Source of the DNA: a bacterium
Lineage (GTDB): Bacteria > Zhuqueibacterota > Zhuqueibacteria > Zhuqueibacterales > Zhuqueibacteraceae
Direction of reading: 5' to 3'
DNA: 64,000 nt
NCBI GenBank assembly: GCA_023150945.1
Contig: JAKLJX010000008.1
Coordinates: forward strand, 124,001 to 188,000
The notes under the pieces are model-generated. The model made no database searches. It saw nothing but the letters and a program-made list of their open reading frames with translations, and was not told the DNA's origin. Made by a program: the position numbers and the translations under genes. Positions 1 to 8,188 of the stretch are shown here, one piece after another. The stretch's first letter is position 1. Each line of letters begins with the position of its first letter.

Positions 1-1070
1 CTCCACACCATCACGCCGGCAACGCCGTTCTTGAGCGACTGGTCGAAGATCGCCGCGAAGAGCTGTTCGCGGCTCTGCTCGAGCCAGCGCTCGCCGCGCC
101 GAAAGCCGAACTCGCCGATGACCAGCGGCTTGCGCAGGACGTAGTGGGCAGTCTGCGTGTAATCGTCCACCAGTTGCAGCAGCGAGTTTTTCTCGCTCAG
201 CATGTTCTCCCACCAATGTTCGGCGGGATACATGTGGAGATCCACGTAGTCGAGCGCGCTCAGGCGAAAGACATTTTTGATATGATCGCGTTCGAGGCGA
301 TTGTCGACCAGCACCAGGCTGATGCTGACGAGATGATGCGGATCGAGTTGTTTGACATATTCCGCCATGCGCCGCGTCCAGTCGATCATTTCAGGATACT
401 TGTCGAGCCGGGCACGCGCTTCGTTGACCAATTCCCAGGAAAAAATCGTGGGATCGTCGCGATAGCGTTTGCCGGTGACGGTGTTTCGGCGGGTGACGAG
501 TTTGTGAATGAAGCCTTTCACCCAGGTCTCGATTTGCGGGTCGGTGTAGAAGGAATCATGTTTGGCCGTAATCAACGAATCACCCTGCAGTCCGCGCCAT
601 TTGAGATACATCGGCATGCCGCCATAATCCTGCCAGTTATTGATCAGGGTGATCATGACCTTGAGGTCGAGGCCGCCAGCCGCGGCCAGCACCGAATCAA
701 GCTGAACGAAAGACTCCTCGACCCAATTGTTCGGGCCGGCCTGAAAGTAGTACTTCTGCACCGGATGGTGGTTGGCGACGGAATCGTTCGCGCATTCGCC
801 GATCGCCCATTGCCGGATTACGCGGATGCCGTGGGCGTGCGCGTGTTGCAGGGCTTCGGCGACCATGCCGCGCTCTTTGTCTCCATGAATAAGGCGGGTG
901 TTGGCGCCGAGAAATCGAAAAGGCTCGCCTTCCAGATAAAATTCGGTTCCCCGCACCGTGACAAAATAGAACCGGGAGGGATTGAACCAGCGATCATACA
1001 GGTGAAAGCGGGAATTCAACAGCAACGTCACGACCACCAGAACTGCCAGCACCAGCAGCGTTCTTTTCAT
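1..1070 (-). CDS. GH5-family beta-mannanase-like glycoside hydrolase, membrane-anchored or secreted (3' end outside window)
   Basis: Reading the minus strand from the ATG at 1070 gives an open frame of about 356 residues that leaves the window without a stop. It starts with a hydrophobic signal or anchor segment (residues 4-20). The catalytic (beta/alpha)8 domain follows, with an early FLGANTR motif (53-59) and WELVNEAR, whose E217 is the expected acid/base. The expected nucleophile is E320 in VIGEFG. The pattern resembles the GH5 mannan endo-1,4-beta-mannosidases more than cellulases. A GGAGG lies just before the ATG. It is the last visible gene of a minus-strand series with an epimerase, an esterase and another GH5, which fits mannan or glucomannan breakdown. 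Substrate is inferred, not shown. Confidence 0.85.
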   Translation of the reverse strand, partial: MKRTLLVLAVLVVVTLLLNSRFHLYDRWFNPSRFYFVTVRGTEFYLEGEPFRFLGANTRLIHGDKERGMVAEALQHAHAHGIRVIRQWAIGECANDSVANHHPVQKYYFQAGPNNWVEESFVQLDSVLAAAGGLDLKVMITLINNWQDYGGMPMYLKWRGLQGDSLITAKHDSFYTDPQIETWVKGFIHKLVTRRNTVTGKRYRDDPTIFSWELVNEARARLDKYPEMIDWTRRMAEYVKQLDPHHLVSISLVLVDNRLERDHIKNVFRLSALDYVDLHMYPAEHWWENMLSEKNSLLQLVDDYTQTAHYVLRKPLVIGEFGFRRGERWLEQSREQLFAAIFDQSLKNGVAGVMVW

Positions 1071-1118
1071 GCCTCCGCCCTTCGCTCATCGTTTCACATT
1101 CATGCCCAGCCAGCCGTG

Positions 1119-1772
1119 TCATTTTTCCTTCACCAGTATGGTGCCGTTGGCTTCGATCAATTGACCTTTTTGCAGGCCGGCGCGCAGCACTGCGGTGTAG
1201 CGCACTTGCGCCTCTGCCAGAGAGATCTCGCCCTGCAACACTTCCTCCAGCGTGCCGTCTGCGTTTTGATCCATGATGATGATCACCTCCGGGCAGACGA
1301 TGGGCCGGTTGTTGGCGATGATGAATTCATTGAAGGGCGGCACGTTGGCAGGGCGAAAGCTCCTGATTTCGATTTGATGGTCGTTGCTTTCGTGGAGATA
1401 CCGCTGGATGTTCGGCGTCCGCACCGCCAGCCGGTTCTCGCGTGCCAGCATGTCCAGGCCGTAGGCGTAGACTTCCTGCGCACGGCTCAGGCTCATCTCG
1501 CCCAGCATGATCCGGTCGATGACACGGTCCTGATCGAAATCAACGGCCACCACGTTGGTGCCGACCAGTTCGTTGTAAGAGGCGGAATGATCCTCCAGGT
1601 GCAGCGAGCGCAGGCGGTAGGATTCGCCCTGCACTTCGAAGCGGTACTGCGTCAAACCGGATTGGGGTTTCTGCTGCGCACAGCCGAACGCGAAAAGTCC
1701 ACACAATAGCAAGCCTGAAAGCATGGTGCCGGCGTGGCCGGCTCGGCGGGGCAGCGCAATGCCATTACCCAT
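1119..1772 (-). CDS. Lipoprotein with two EF-hand-like repeat units
   Basis: A 217-residue protein. The start at 1772 is favoured by GGAGGA seven bases upstream; the internal ATG at 1724 has no clear ribosome site. The signal peptide ends in a lipobox (LFAFGC, Cys31), so the protein should be lipid-anchored. The mature part holds two related units, each an acidic loop followed by an amphipathic helix. In the first the loop is DFDQDRVID and the helix motif GEMSLSRAQEVY; in the second they are DQNADGTLEE and GEISLAEAQVRY. The loops resemble calcium-binding EF-hand or dockerin loops, though the first is degenerate. I do not recognise a named family. Its place between the esterase and GH5 genes suggests a surface accessory role in glycan use. 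Confidence 0.7.
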   Translation of the reverse strand: MGNGIALPRRAGHAGTMLSGLLLCGLFAFGCAQQKPQSGLTQYRFEVQGESYRLRSLHLEDHSASYNELVGTNVVAVDFDQDRVIDRIMLGEMSLSRAQEVYAYGLDMLARENRLAVRTPNIQRYLHESNDHQIEIRSFRPANVPPFNEFIIANNRPIVCPEVIIIMDQNADGTLEEVLQGEISLAEAQVRYTAVLRAGLQKGQLIEANGTILVKEK

Positions 1773-2007
1773 GACGATTCCTCCCGCGCGGTGCTCGCCG
1801 CCAGCGGCGCGAATAGCTCAGACGAAAGTCCAGCCTTCCGCGGCACGGGGCGGCTCAGCCAGCGCGCTGCGTTTGAGACTTCGTACAACACTCCGGCAGC
1901 GCAGACGGCGCAGGCACGGAAGCAAGTGTGCTCTCCCTGCCGCTGCCCGGGCGCTGTCACTGCGTGAATCGAACGAATGCGGGGGCGATTTGATCGTCTC
2001 CGAAAAA

Positions 2008-3051
2008 TCAGTTGGGAACCTTCACCTCCACGGGTGTATTGCGCAACGACTGCTCAAAGAAAAAATTCACCGCGGAGAGGTTGTAGCGGTAAACAGCGGA
2101 CTTCTGCGCGGTGGTGTCGAGGTAGGTCGTGTGAGTCATGTCGGGTTCGGCGAGCAAGTTGAAATCGCGATAGATGCGGTAATACCAAACTTGATTGTCG
2201 GGCTTGGCCGGATCCGCGGGCGGATCCCACCGCAATTGCACGTGTGCTTGCGGTGTAGCTTCAGCGCGGAGATTTCTGACCGAATCCGGCTGGCCGTGGC
2301 TGACGCCCTTGCGTTGCGCCAGCAGCCACCAGGGCAGCGTGGGCTCCTGCCAGGCCGGCGTCCAGGCAGCGTGCCCCACGCCGGGATATTCCGTGTAGCG
2401 CACGTGCCGTCCGCCTGCCCGCAAAATGGCCTGATACATGTCGCGCGACAATTGCGCCGGCACGATGGGATCCTCCGCGCCGTGAAAAATCCACAATGGC
2501 GTTTGCTTGATTGCTTCCGCGGTTGCGCTGTTGCCGCCGCCGCAAATCGCCAACGCGCCGGCAAATCGGCCCGGTTCCTTGGCCAGCACGCCAAACACGC
2601 CGTAGCCGCCCATCGACGTGCCCTGCAGGTAAAGCCGCGTGGTGTCGAGGTTGTACTCCACGCACAGCCTGGCGATCACCTCCAGCGTCTTGCGCATGTC
2701 CGGGCTGTGCTGCAGCCACCAACTGTTGCCCCAACCATTGTTCGCCACCAGGCTCTTGGGCGTCAAGACAAAACAAGGATCGCGCGTCTGCACCGGCGCG
2801 TGATACCAGCTCAAATCCCACGACACGGTGTCGTTGCTGCCGTGCAGAACGGTAATGAGAGGATAGCTGCGACTGGAATCATAAGCCGGCGGCACAAACA
2901 AACCATAGCGCATGCCCGCATGATATCTTTCCGTGTAACCTTCCGGCAGAAGACTCGCCGGGCGGCCCGCTACGATGCTCTCATGCGAACAGGCCCAAAA
3001 GAGAAGCATGGACAATGCGGCAGCGGCGAGAGCTTTTTGATGCAGCACCAT
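2008..3051 (-). CDS. Alpha/beta-hydrolase lipoprotein esterase with C-terminal fibronectin III-like domain
   Basis: A 347-residue protein with a lipobox (LLFWAC, Cys21). The central domain is an alpha/beta hydrolase of the PHB-depolymerase/feruloyl-esterase (CE1-like) type. The nucleophile elbow is GTSMGGYG (Ser146), the probable acid is Asp194 in HGAEDP, and the catalytic His227 lies in GVGHAAW. The last ~90 residues (VRNLRAEATP onwards, with WYYRIYRD) look like a fibronectin type III domain. An esterase here could remove acetyl or feruloyl groups from hemicellulose. It lies 134 bp after the epimerase gene and 235 bp before the lipoprotein gene, all on one strand. The exact ester substrate cannot be read from sequence. 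Confidence 0.8.
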   Translation of the reverse strand: MVLHQKALAAAALSMLLFWACSHESIVAGRPASLLPEGYTERYHAGMRYGLFVPPAYDSSRSYPLITVLHGSNDTVSWDLSWYHAPVQTRDPCFVLTPKSLVANNGWGNSWWLQHSPDMRKTLEVIARLCVEYNLDTTRLYLQGTSMGGYGVFGVLAKEPGRFAGALAICGGGNSATAEAIKQTPLWIFHGAEDPIVPAQLSRDMYQAILRAGGRHVRYTEYPGVGHAAWTPAWQEPTLPWWLLAQRKGVSHGQPDSVRNLRAEATPQAHVQLRWDPPADPAKPDNQVWYYRIYRDFNLLAEPDMTHTTYLDTTAQKSAVYRYNLSAVNFFFEQSLRNTPVEVKVPN

Positions 3052-3185
3052 GACTGTCTTGACCTCAGCGCGAGGCAGAGAATTCGAGCAAGCATTGCCG
3101 GCGCAGGGTTACGCTGATTTGCTTGGGCGCCCGGCTTGGAACAAGCTATGTCATCCGCCTCAACCAACGATTTCCGGCACAGCGA

Positions 3186-4583
3186 TCAGCGGAGATCCGG
3201 CCCGGCCTCTTGCTCTGCCTGCAGCATCTTGATGCAATTCATCAACGCGCGGGCGTTATGATAATTGACCTTCCAGTCCCGCGCTTTGGGAGCGTGTACT
3301 TGTTCCGGACTGTGGTCCAGGCCCTCTTCATACCATTCCCCATGTTTGTGATCGATGAGGAACTTGTCAATGTAGGCCCATTGCTTCTGGAAAGCGCGGC
3401 GATACCCGGCCTCTTGCGGGAAGAGTTGCGCCATCAAGAGCAGGGCGTTGAGCGCTTCGGCCTGCACCCACCAAACCTTCGCCTTGCTGATGATGGTGAG
3501 GGTATCCGAACCGGCGAAATAGTATCCCCGGTCGTACAAACCGCCGTTGCTTTCATCCCAGCCGTGGGCGAGGGCGTGATCGACCAGGCGCTTGGCCACG
3601 GCGAGCGTTAGCGGGTCAGCGGGCATGCCCAACGCATCAGCCGCCTCCAGCAGCAGGTAGGCGGTTTCAATATCATGGCCGAAAGAGATGTGATCGAAAC
3701 GGAAGTTAGCCTGCCGCACCGCGGCGCAGGAATCCCGAAACGACACCGGCCGCCAACCGTCCTGGAAATAAAGAATGAGAAAGCCGCGCGGATCGACGAT
3801 GACGTCGCGCACCAGCGTCAGCATCTCCTCCAGGCGCCGGCGCAGCAGCGAGTCCGGCCACACGTGATACAGTGCGGTGAAGGCTTCGAGCAGATGAATC
3901 GCAGAGTTCTGATCCTGCCAGCCGATGCTGGGCGCATCCCAGGCTTTGGTGGTGCTCTCCCCCCGGCGCAAGCGATCACCGTTGCGCGCAAGATGCTCGC
4001 AATAGCCGCGCTGCACGGGATCATGGCTGTGCTGTTCGAGCCAGAGAAAAGTCTCTTGCGCGAGTTGCAGCGCCGCCGGGTCGCCGGACATTTTGTAATA
4101 AGCCGCCAGCGCATAGATGGCGAAGGCATTGCCGTACGCCCGCTTTTCCTCCTGATAAGAAAAAGCCACCGGCCCGCCCGCACGATCGCGCAGCATGTAG
4201 AAGCCGCCGTACTCGTGATCCCACAGCTTCTCGCGCAAAAAGCGGAAGCCGTGCGCCGCGATGCTGCGATAGCGATCATCCGCCAGGAACATCGCAGCCT
4301 GGGAAGCAGTCCACACGTGGCGCGTCTGCGTCACGATCATCTTGAGCTGCGGGCCAGCCGGCTGCCAGTCATGGGAGAAATCACAGAGAAAACCACCGGC
4401 GAGCGTATCCAGCGACCGCGGATACCAGACCTGCAGCAGCTCATGGCGCAGGGAATATTCCATCCGCTCGCGCAAACGTTGGCGTTCCGAAGAACCATCG
4501 CCGGCAACACTCGCGGCCGCCGGCAGAATGGCCAGCATCGCCATCAGGGAAACGCGCACAATTTGGGCAAGGGAGGGCATCAT
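3186..4583 (-). CDS. AGE-family sugar 2-epimerase/isomerase (cello- or mannobiose 2-epimerase-like), exported
   Basis: A 465-residue protein of the N-acylglucosamine 2-epimerase (alpha6/alpha6 barrel) family. It has a hydrophobic N-terminal signal (SLMAMLAILPAAASVAG). Family hallmarks are an early Arg-His pair (TRHVWTASQ), EYGGFY, a central HDIETAYLLLEAA and a late KVWWVQAEALNALL, which carry the usual active-site histidines and arginine. These patterns fit cellobiose or mannobiose 2-epimerases. Two ATGs are adjacent at 4583 and 4580. The gene begins 4 bp after the stop of the upstream GH5, so they are probably co-transcribed. A signal peptide is unusual because most known members are cytoplasmic. 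The family is clear; the sugar is inferred from context. Confidence 0.85.
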   Translation of the reverse strand: MMPSLAQIVRVSLMAMLAILPAAASVAGDGSSERQRLRERMEYSLRHELLQVWYPRSLDTLAGGFLCDFSHDWQPAGPQLKMIVTQTRHVWTASQAAMFLADDRYRSIAAHGFRFLREKLWDHEYGGFYMLRDRAGGPVAFSYQEEKRAYGNAFAIYALAAYYKMSGDPAALQLAQETFLWLEQHSHDPVQRGYCEHLARNGDRLRRGESTTKAWDAPSIGWQDQNSAIHLLEAFTALYHVWPDSLLRRRLEEMLTLVRDVIVDPRGFLILYFQDGWRPVSFRDSCAAVRQANFRFDHISFGHDIETAYLLLEAADALGMPADPLTLAVAKRLVDHALAHGWDESNGGLYDRGYYFAGSDTLTIISKAKVWWVQAEALNALLLMAQLFPQEAGYRRAFQKQWAYIDKFLIDHKHGEWYEEGLDHSPEQVHAPKARDWKVNYHNARALMNCIKMLQAEQEAGPDLR

Positions 4584-4587
4584 GAGG

Positions 4588-5691
4588 TCAGTACTCTCTG
4601 AGCAACTCCAACATCTTCCGGTCGAGTTGGTGGCCTTTGTAGTTTTCGTATTTCACGTCGCTACGCTCGCTGTTGAGCACGCCGAATGCGCCCTTGAGAT
4701 TCCACATGGCGTGTCCCCAGCCGGCTTCCCGCCACAATGACAGAATGTCTTTCATCCAGCGCAGCACGATGTCGTGCGGGGTCTTGTTGTAGCAGCCCCA
4801 TTCGCCGACGTGAACCGGCACGCCCTGATCGGTCAATGGCCGCCAGCGGCCGATGAGTTTCTCTTTGAGCGCGGCCTTGTCCCACAGTTTGCCGTCGTCA
4901 CCTGGCAGCGGCCAAGTGGGCGGATTGAAGGTTTCGAATTCGTCCTTGGGCACCCAGGTGGCGGTGTAATGGCTCAGGCTCATGGGATCATAGCCGCGCG
5001 TGCTTTGCACCAAACCAAGATCGACAATGCCCAGCACCGGCGTGCGGCCGATGTCCTTGCCGTCCGCGACGATCAAGCGGTCCGGGTCAATTTCTCGAAT
5101 GCCCGCCACCAGCGCCCGGACGATTTCAACATAGCGCGTTTCGTCGGACATTTTGGGCGGCTCGTTGATGAGATCAAAACTCAGGCGCGAGCTGGGAATG
5201 CCCCGGTAACGCTGCGCAAAGGCACGCCAGTGATACACTGCGGCCTCCAGCGCCTTTTGCATGTTTTCCGGCGTGTCGTTGAAGAGATCCATGGGCTCGA
5301 GATGACGGCCGTTGATGCAGTAGCCCGGCAGACGGTGAAAATTGAGATTGATATGAATCCGGTATTGCCGGCCCAACGCGATGACGGCATCGATGTCTTC
5401 CAGCACGGCCTCATCGATTTTGCTCCAATCGTCCTTGGCGCCCCAGGTCCAGTAGGACATCGGAATGCGGGCGAAATCAAAACCCCATGCGGCCATGATC
5501 TCGAAGTCTTCTTCTTCGAACTTGCGCCGGGGATTTTGCGGATCAGACTTGGCCTGGAAATTAAAGCCCCGGTAACGCGGGAATTTGAGCCTGCCGGGCG
5601 CCGTTTCCGCCAGGTCCTGCGCGGCAAATCCAGAAAGGGCCATGGCGCCGAGCGCCGCGCCGCTGGTCTGCAGAAAGTCACGTCTGTTCAT
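4588..5691 (-). CDS. GH5-family endoglucanase/mannanase-like hydrolase with twin-arginine signal
   Basis: A 367-residue glycoside hydrolase family 5 protein. The N-terminus MNRRDFLQTSGAALGAMALS is a Tat signal (RRDFLQ). The domain opens with RYRGFNFQ, typical of GH5 cellulases. The acid/base is E177 in FDLINEPP and the nucleophile E297 in HVGEWGCYN. Tat export implies folding before transport to the periplasm, unlike the Sec signals of neighbouring enzymes. It is followed after 4 bp by the epimerase. The 186 bp upstream to the haloperoxidase gene contain no gene and could hold a promoter. The substrate could be beta-glucan, glucomannan or mannan. Confidence 0.85.
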   Translation of the reverse strand: MNRRDFLQTSGAALGAMALSGFAAQDLAETAPGRLKFPRYRGFNFQAKSDPQNPRRKFEEEDFEIMAAWGFDFARIPMSYWTWGAKDDWSKIDEAVLEDIDAVIALGRQYRIHINLNFHRLPGYCINGRHLEPMDLFNDTPENMQKALEAAVYHWRAFAQRYRGIPSSRLSFDLINEPPKMSDETRYVEIVRALVAGIREIDPDRLIVADGKDIGRTPVLGIVDLGLVQSTRGYDPMSLSHYTATWVPKDEFETFNPPTWPLPGDDGKLWDKAALKEKLIGRWRPLTDQGVPVHVGEWGCYNKTPHDIVLRWMKDILSLWREAGWGHAMWNLKGAFGVLNSERSDVKYENYKGHQLDRKMLELLREY

Positions 5692-5877
5692 GCCGGGTCG
5701 ATCCTTTGGTGCATTGCAGATTCAATCGTTGCAAAACAGCATTGGTTTTCAAAACGGAGAACTCAGAGTAAACGGAGCTGAGGAAGCGGAAGGACGCATT
5801 CTCGGCAGCACTTTCTCGGTTTGCTGCGGTTCCGTTGTGGACTTTGTCACGCCGTGGTGTTGCCAACCTGATCGGGT

Positions 5878-8127
5878 TCATGGCAGAATGACGAATTTGT
5901 TGGTGGCCGTCCAATCGCGGCCTTTGACGCGCACGAGATAGACGCCGGCGGCCAAGGCATGCGTATTCAGCGTGAAGTGCCGCCAGCTTAGCCCGCCCGT
6001 TGCCACCTGTTCGCGTACCAATTGGCCGTTGACATTGTAGAGTTGCACCGCGGCTGCGGAAACCTGCTGATTCAACCTCACGTTCAGGGCGCTGCCGGTT
6101 TTCACGGGGTTGGGAAAAACATAAACGGAAGGCGTGGTGGGCCGCGGTTCATCGCCGGCCACCTGTCCGGTGAAGTAACGCTCCGCCTGCTGAAAAGCAG
6201 CCGCCGCAATTTTTTGCCCAATCACCCGGCCGGGAATATCATCAATGGGTGGATGAATGCCGCCCCAAATGCGGGAGAGGCTGCACTGATCGGAAGCGTC
6301 GCGATAGGTCGCCCACTGCAGCGTCACGTCCACGCTCGGGCCTTCTTCGAAAACCAAAAACTCGTTCTGCCGGCAATGAAATTCGCCCAAGCCGCCGGGG
6401 AAGTATTCATCGCCGGTGAGCTGCGTCAGGATCTCGGCCGCAGTGCGCGAATAAGTAGAATGCCCGGAGATGTAACCCGCGAACGGCGGCGTGACAAAAG
6501 TCGGCCGCTGATAGGGAAACCAGTTTTCCGCCAGGATCCAGCCCACGCCGGCCGCCTCGGTTTCCGGATCGCCGATGTAATCGTGGCCGCGCCAGGTGTA
6601 GAGTTTGATCTTGCCGAGATTGTTGATGTCCTCCCAGGCCAGCTCGTCTCCTTCCTGCACCACTGCGATGAAACCGTCAATCAAAGGAATGCCCGCGGGA
6701 GAATAGTTGGGCAAGGCCGGATCGCTGCTTTGGCCGTGATCCGCCAGATAGCGCAGCGCAGAAATCGGGCGCACGTAATCATACCACCCCTTGATGCCCC
6801 ACGCCGTGATCGCGGCATCGTGCATGGCGCCGCCCAGGGCAAAATACGCCTTCACCTCCCATTCCAAATCATCCAGCACCGGGCCGATGCCTTTGAAGCG
6901 CTTCTCAAAAAGCGGATGATCGGCAACGTGATTCAGAATCGTGAACCAATGGCCGGGCGGCGTTTCCGAGTTGGGGCCGTCGGCCCAGAATTCCGCCAGC
7001 ACGCGCGTGTAATCCCCGCGCGGTACCATCTGCGGGGTGTAGGGCTTGCCGGTGCGGGGATTGACAACGTGGCCTTTGCCGGCGTCACCGCCCTGCCGCA
7101 AATCGTAAAAGTCGCGATAAGCGCGCACGGTCTCGGGCAGGTGCTGAACATTCCCGATGGCAGCCGGCGAGATGTCCCACAGCACGCCGTCGGAAGGATC
7201 ATGATGGCTTTGCCAAACCGACACCAATACAAAAGACCATTTGTATTCTTCCGACAGTCCGCCGACCGCCGTCGTGTCGAGAAATGGCGGCGGCCCGGGA
7301 TCATGATAGACGCGATAGGCATAACCGTCACGCTGATAAATCGTGCGATCGGCAGCGGTCAAGGCAAACGGGGCCACGGCCCCCCACTCCGGACTTTGAA
7401 ACTTCGGCGTGTTGCCCGGAATGACGTTGCCGGCTTGATCGATGAACACGTCCAGGGTCAACGGCTGCCAGCGGTTGGGATCAAGGCAGGAAGGGTTGCC
7501 CGGAAACAGCGTGAGCAGGGGCGGATTGACGGGCTGATAATGAACGTAGGCATAATTGCCCTGTTCATTCGAGCCGTCCTGCAAACCGTAATCGATGAGA
7601 CATTGCGCAATGTAATTGCCCAGTGCCGCCGGCGGGCCGCCGGCGTAGTCCGTCGAAGTGAAGGCGGGATCATAGCCCAATGCGCTCAGCAAAGAATCGA
7701 AGCGGGCCAGGGTCGCGCTGGCATTGGGAGAAAATTGAAAACGATGGCGCAGCAGGCGATAGGCCGCGTAACTGATGGCCTCTTCCTGCGCCGCCTTGAC
7801 CTGCGCCGGAATGTTGACGCCGTTGAAGGGGCAGGTGAAACCGTTAACGGTCTTGCCGAGCAGGTAGGTCGCGGCGACATTGTCGTAGGCGGCCCAGGCA
7901 TCATACATGGCCACGGCCACGTGAAAGAGATTGCGCGCGTGCACCGGCGGCCGCGCGAAATCCTTCCGAATCGCCTGCAGTTGCGCTTCATTCCAATAGC
8001 GTGCCACCGAGTGCCCGGCTGCCGCCGGGACTGCGGCGCACATCACAATCAGCAGGGCCGCTGCCTGCAGGATTTTCCCGCTGGCAGTCCCTGCCGGCTT
8101 GCCAGCCGGACGCAATGGTTTCGCCAT
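5878..8127 (-). CDS. Vanadium haloperoxidase-like/PAP2-superfamily secreted protein with T9SS-type tail
   Basis: A 749-residue secreted protein with an N-terminal signal (AALLIVMCAAVPAAAG). It continues with HSVARYWNEA and a long alpha-helical region containing RNLFHVAVAMYDAWAAYD. In the last third FAGYISGHSTYSRTAAE is the SGHST phosphate/vanadate-binding motif of bacterial vanadium-dependent haloperoxidases and PAP2 phosphatases, followed by an HPPIDDIPGR segment. The last ~80 residues (VYVFPNPV to FVILP) form a T9SS-type sorting domain, so surface display or release is expected. Haloperoxidase chemistry is not demonstrated; an acid-phosphatase activity is the alternative. It lies 61 bp after the FG-GAP gene on the same strand. 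Confidence 0.82.
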   Translation of the reverse strand: MAKPLRPAGKPAGTASGKILQAAALLIVMCAAVPAAAGHSVARYWNEAQLQAIRKDFARPPVHARNLFHVAVAMYDAWAAYDNVAATYLLGKTVNGFTCPFNGVNIPAQVKAAQEEAISYAAYRLLRHRFQFSPNASATLARFDSLLSALGYDPAFTSTDYAGGPPAALGNYIAQCLIDYGLQDGSNEQGNYAYVHYQPVNPPLLTLFPGNPSCLDPNRWQPLTLDVFIDQAGNVIPGNTPKFQSPEWGAVAPFALTAADRTIYQRDGYAYRVYHDPGPPPFLDTTAVGGLSEEYKWSFVLVSVWQSHHDPSDGVLWDISPAAIGNVQHLPETVRAYRDFYDLRQGGDAGKGHVVNPRTGKPYTPQMVPRGDYTRVLAEFWADGPNSETPPGHWFTILNHVADHPLFEKRFKGIGPVLDDLEWEVKAYFALGGAMHDAAITAWGIKGWYDYVRPISALRYLADHGQSSDPALPNYSPAGIPLIDGFIAVVQEGDELAWEDINNLGKIKLYTWRGHDYIGDPETEAAGVGWILAENWFPYQRPTFVTPPFAGYISGHSTYSRTAAEILTQLTGDEYFPGGLGEFHCRQNEFLVFEEGPSVDVTLQWATYRDASDQCSLSRIWGGIHPPIDDIPGRVIGQKIAAAAFQQAERYFTGQVAGDEPRPTTPSVYVFPNPVKTGSALNVRLNQQVSAAAVQLYNVNGQLVREQVATGGLSWRHFTLNTHALAAGVYLVRVKGRDWTATNKFVILP

Positions 8128-8188
8128 GCCTCCTCCACTGCGAATGGGCGCAAAGGTCGAAGCCTCAATTTGCGCGCGCCAGTTGTCC

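Noticed and set aside
144-1709. Long plus-strand frame opposite the GH5 and lipoprotein genes
   Set aside because: It is the shadow of minus-strand genes that show complete family motifs, and it has no recognisable domain itself.
5741-5758. GGTTTTCAAAACGG as a third LacI-type operator upstream of the GH5 gene
   Set aside because: The A/T blocks are in the opposite order around a single C rather than CG, so it does not match the two sites at 16128 and 16311.
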